25,052 bases of DNA from NCBI GenBank assembly GCA_034440235.1, contig JAWXBR010000050.1, positions 1 to 25,052 of the forward strand, in the 5' to 3' direction. This DNA is from JAWXBR01 sp034440235 (GTDB lineage Bacteria; Bacteroidota; Ignavibacteria; Kapaibacteriales; Kapaibacteriaceae). This document shows, in pieces, positions 23,176 through 25,052 of this stretch. Both the position numbers and the translations under genes were made by a program. The notes under the pieces were generated by a model that saw only the letters and a list, made by a program, of their open reading frames with translations, had not been told where the DNA came from and searched no databases. Position 1 is the first letter of the stretch; every line of letters begins with the position of its first letter.

Positions 23176-24576
23176 ATGTCCGTTATCTACGAAATCGAAG
23201 ATCACGAACGCTTCAGAGCGCAGCTTGCTAGTGTGGAGCAAGATGGACGTCGCAAGTGGATCTATGCACGGCAACCTTCTGGGCGTCTATACAAATGGCG
23301 AACAGTGGTGGCTGTTATCCTAATGGTCTTCTTTGTTGTGTCGCCATTCGTCTATGTACATGGACATCAGTTCATGCTCTTGAATTTGCTTGAGAGAAAG
23401 TTTGTGCTGTTTGGCATGCCTTTCTGGCCGCAAGACATGTGGTTGCTTGTGCTTGTGTTGCTTCTTTGTATTGTTTCGATCATTCTATTGACTGCAACGG
23501 TTGGTCGTATATGGTGTGGATGGATGTGTCCGCAAACCATCTTTCTCGAGATGGTCTTTCGTCGTCTCGAATGGTTTATCGAAGGTCCTCCCGCGGCTCA
23601 GGTACTGCGGCGAAGCAAGGGATGGACACGCGACCGTGTCATGCGTGGCATTGCCAAGCATAGCCTCTTCGCAATCATCGCATTCGGCATTGCCAACGTC
23701 TTCCTTTCGTATCTCATTTCCAGTAAGACCCTTTTGCAGTACGTCGCAGATGGTCCGTTTGCACATCTAAGTATCATCATTCCTCTCGTACTGTTCAGCT
23801 TCGTCTTCTACGCGGTGTTTGCTCGGTTTCGTGAGCAGGCGTGTGTAATAGTGTGTCCGTACGGACGCTACATGTCATCCCTCGTAGACGACAAAACGCT
23901 CACCGTTACATACGATACGGTAAGGGGCGAACAAAGGGGCAAGGGTCGCAACCGCGAAGGCCTTGGCGACTGCGTGGACTGTCACCAGTGCGTTACGGTC
24001 TGCCCAACAGGCATTGACATACGCAATGGCATACAACTCGAGTGTGTGCAGTGTACGGCATGTATCGACGCATGTAACGACGTAATGCGCAAGACCAAGC
24101 AACCCGAAGGACTTATCCGCTACACCAGCGGCGAAGCCGTTCGTGAGAATCGGCATACGTGGTTAACCGGGCGTATTGTAGCATACACTGCGATATGGCT
24201 TGTACTGGTTGGAGTTGTGGCATACATGTTCGCAATTCGCACACCATTTGACGTTGCTGTACTTCGCTTCGAAGGCACGACGTGGCTACGCACATCTAAT
24301 GGCATAGCGAACATCTACCGACTTGAGATTACAAATCGCACATCAGTCGGTGGTGTACTCACCATCCGCACAGTTCAGCCTGACAAGGCTACGGTGACCT
24401 TCATTGGCATGGATGAGAATATTGGAGCATATCAACAGAGCAACGGACGTTTCATTGTCACGATTCCCGACGAAGTAACGCGCAGCACGGTAAACATTGA
24501 GCTGCTCGTAAACGGTGTTGTGCAGCGAGTAGAAGAACTGCCATTCTTAACACCACCTGCAAGGACAACAAAGTGA
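23176..24576 (+). CDS. ccoG: Cytochrome c oxidase accessory protein CcoG (FixG/RdxA)
   Basis: 466 residues, normal length. Four or five membrane helices (about 43-63, 88-110, 161-181, 196-216, 332-353). CGWMCPQT (residues ~114-121) and CPYGRYMSSL follow the FixG pattern. Two [4Fe-4S] sites: C266xxC269xxC272xxxC276P and C290xxC293xxC296xxxC300. A C-terminal Ig-like periplasmic domain (about 360-466) completes the family plan. CcoG has been described as a cupric reductase supporting CuB assembly, which fits its place beside fixI. Its TGA overlaps the GTG of fixH. Confidence 0.95.
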   Translation: MSVIYEIEDHERFRAQLASVEQDGRRKWIYARQPSGRLYKWRTVVAVILMVFFVVSPFVYVHGHQFMLLNLLERKFVLFGMPFWPQDMWLLVLVLLLCIVSIILLTATVGRIWCGWMCPQTIFLEMVFRRLEWFIEGPPAAQVLRRSKGWTRDRVMRGIAKHSLFAIIAFGIANVFLSYLISSKTLLQYVADGPFAHLSIIIPLVLFSFVFYAVFARFREQACVIVCPYGRYMSSLVDDKTLTVTYDTVRGEQRGKGRNREGLGDCVDCHQCVTVCPTGIDIRNGIQLECVQCTACIDACNDVMRKTKQPEGLIRYTSGEAVRENRHTWLTGRIVAYTAIWLVLVGVVAYMFAIRTPFDVAVLRFEGTTWLRTSNGIANIYRLEITNRTSVGGVLTIRTVQPDKATVTFIGMDENIGAYQQSNGRFIVTIPDEVTRSTVNIELLVNGVVQRVEELPFLTPPARTTK

Positions 24577-25013
24577 GAATGTCATGGGGCACAGGATTAG
24601 CCATCGTCTACATATCATTTGCTGCTGCAACGATCGGCTTCGTTGTGTTTGCTACGACACAGCACATCGACCTAGTACGTCCAGACTACTACGAAGAGTC
24701 ATTAGCACGCAATGAGCGCTCAGTTGCAGAACAACAAGCGAATGCCCTTGGCAATAGTGTCACGATTGCAACTGAAGCGGGAGCAATCTTCATACATGTG
24801 CCACAGAACGTTGTGCATGTAAAAGGCTCAGTTCAACTTTATCGAGTGGCTGAGTCGAAGGAAGACGTCACCGTACCACTCGCACTTGATAGCACAGGCA
24901 CCATGCGCATAGACATGAGCAAAAGGTCGTATGGCAGGTGGGACGTAACGGTTGCGTGGAACGATGGCAAAGACTATCGGTACACACGTCACGTCTTCGT
25001 AGAAAAACCCTAA
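24573..25013 (+). CDS. fixH: FixH-family oxidase assembly protein
   Basis: 146 residues from GTG 24573, overlapping the ccoG stop as GTGA; an ATG at 24579 (residue 3) is an alternative. One N-terminal membrane helix (about 7-27, GLAIVYISFAAATIGFVVFA) then DLVRPDYYEESLARNE (33-48), the conserved FixH stretch, and a beta-rich periplasmic domain (about 60-146; GRWDVTVAWNDGKDYRYTR). FixH works with FixG/FixI in cbb3 maturation, probably with copper delivery. The gene usually next in this cluster (a TauE/SafE-like CcoH) would lie beyond the window; the last 39 bases hold nothing recognisable. Confidence 0.88.
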   Translation: MRMSWGTGLAIVYISFAAATIGFVVFATTQHIDLVRPDYYEESLARNERSVAEQQANALGNSVTIATEAGAIFIHVPQNVVHVKGSVQLYRVAESKEDVTVPLALDSTGTMRIDMSKRSYGRWDVTVAWNDGKDYRYTRHVFVEKP

Positions 25014-25052
25014 ACACACTTCTCAAATCACAAGACATTCAATTTTATACCA

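Overview
This 25 kb chromosomal window most likely comes from a member of the Bacteroidota/Chlorobi/Ignavibacteria (including Kapabacteria-like) superphylum. Three things point that way: a fused CcoN-CcoO oxidase subunit in the gene order fixI-ccoS-ccoNO-ccoQ-ccoP-ccoG-fixH, a DUF3098 gene, and a textbook Bacteroidota promoter (TTTG, 21 bp, TAGCTTTG) in front of the Rrf2 regulator. Base composition is moderate throughout, coding density is high, several genes start with GTG or TTG, and Shine-Dalgarno sequences are weak. The lineage is an inference; there is no rRNA gene in the window. No tRNA, insertion sequence, integrase or CRISPR array was seen.

Layout. (1) 2-913: the 3' end of a gene whose protein tail is an Arg/Gly/Pro-rich 15-residue tandem repeat, followed by a small membrane protein and an exported beta-barrel-like protein. 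(2) 2235-2360: three copies of a 42-bp intergenic repeat. (3) 2376-4317, minus strand: DUF3098 membrane protein, DUF1232 membrane protein, lysA. (4) 4532-7494, plus strand: a di-heme DUF1111 lipoprotein, a stand-alone Rieske lipoprotein and an outer-membrane barrel, which look like an extracytoplasmic redox module. (5) 7542-9509: a small membrane protein, then an exported protein with a C-terminal anchor and a lipoprotein with a possible caspase-like (clostripain-like) fold. (6) 9613-12291: a P2A Ca2+-type P-type ATPase with its ion-site residues intact. (7) 12422-15612: a SulP anion (probably bicarbonate) transporter and a beta-carbonic anhydrase, overlapping by ATGA, divergent from a LysR/NhaR-like regulator. 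(8) 15625-17028: a beta-CASP metallo-beta-lactamase RNase. (9) 17194-25013: an Rrf2 iron-sulfur regulator followed by a complete run of cbb3 oxidase assembly and structural genes.

How it works together. The last 8 kb form a microaerobic respiration operon: FixI supplies copper, CcoS helps cofactor insertion, CcoNO-Q-P form the high-affinity terminal oxidase, and CcoG/FixH assist copper maturation. The upstream Rrf2 gene, whose promoter carries a perfect 20-bp dyad at the expected transcription start, is the obvious candidate controller. The SulP/carbonic anhydrase pair would import and interconvert inorganic carbon under its LysR neighbour. The best candidates for something undescribed are the DUF1111-Rieske-barrel module, the caspase-like lipoprotein pair, and the 42-bp triple repeat, which is open as a 14-residue periodic peptide on the minus strand.
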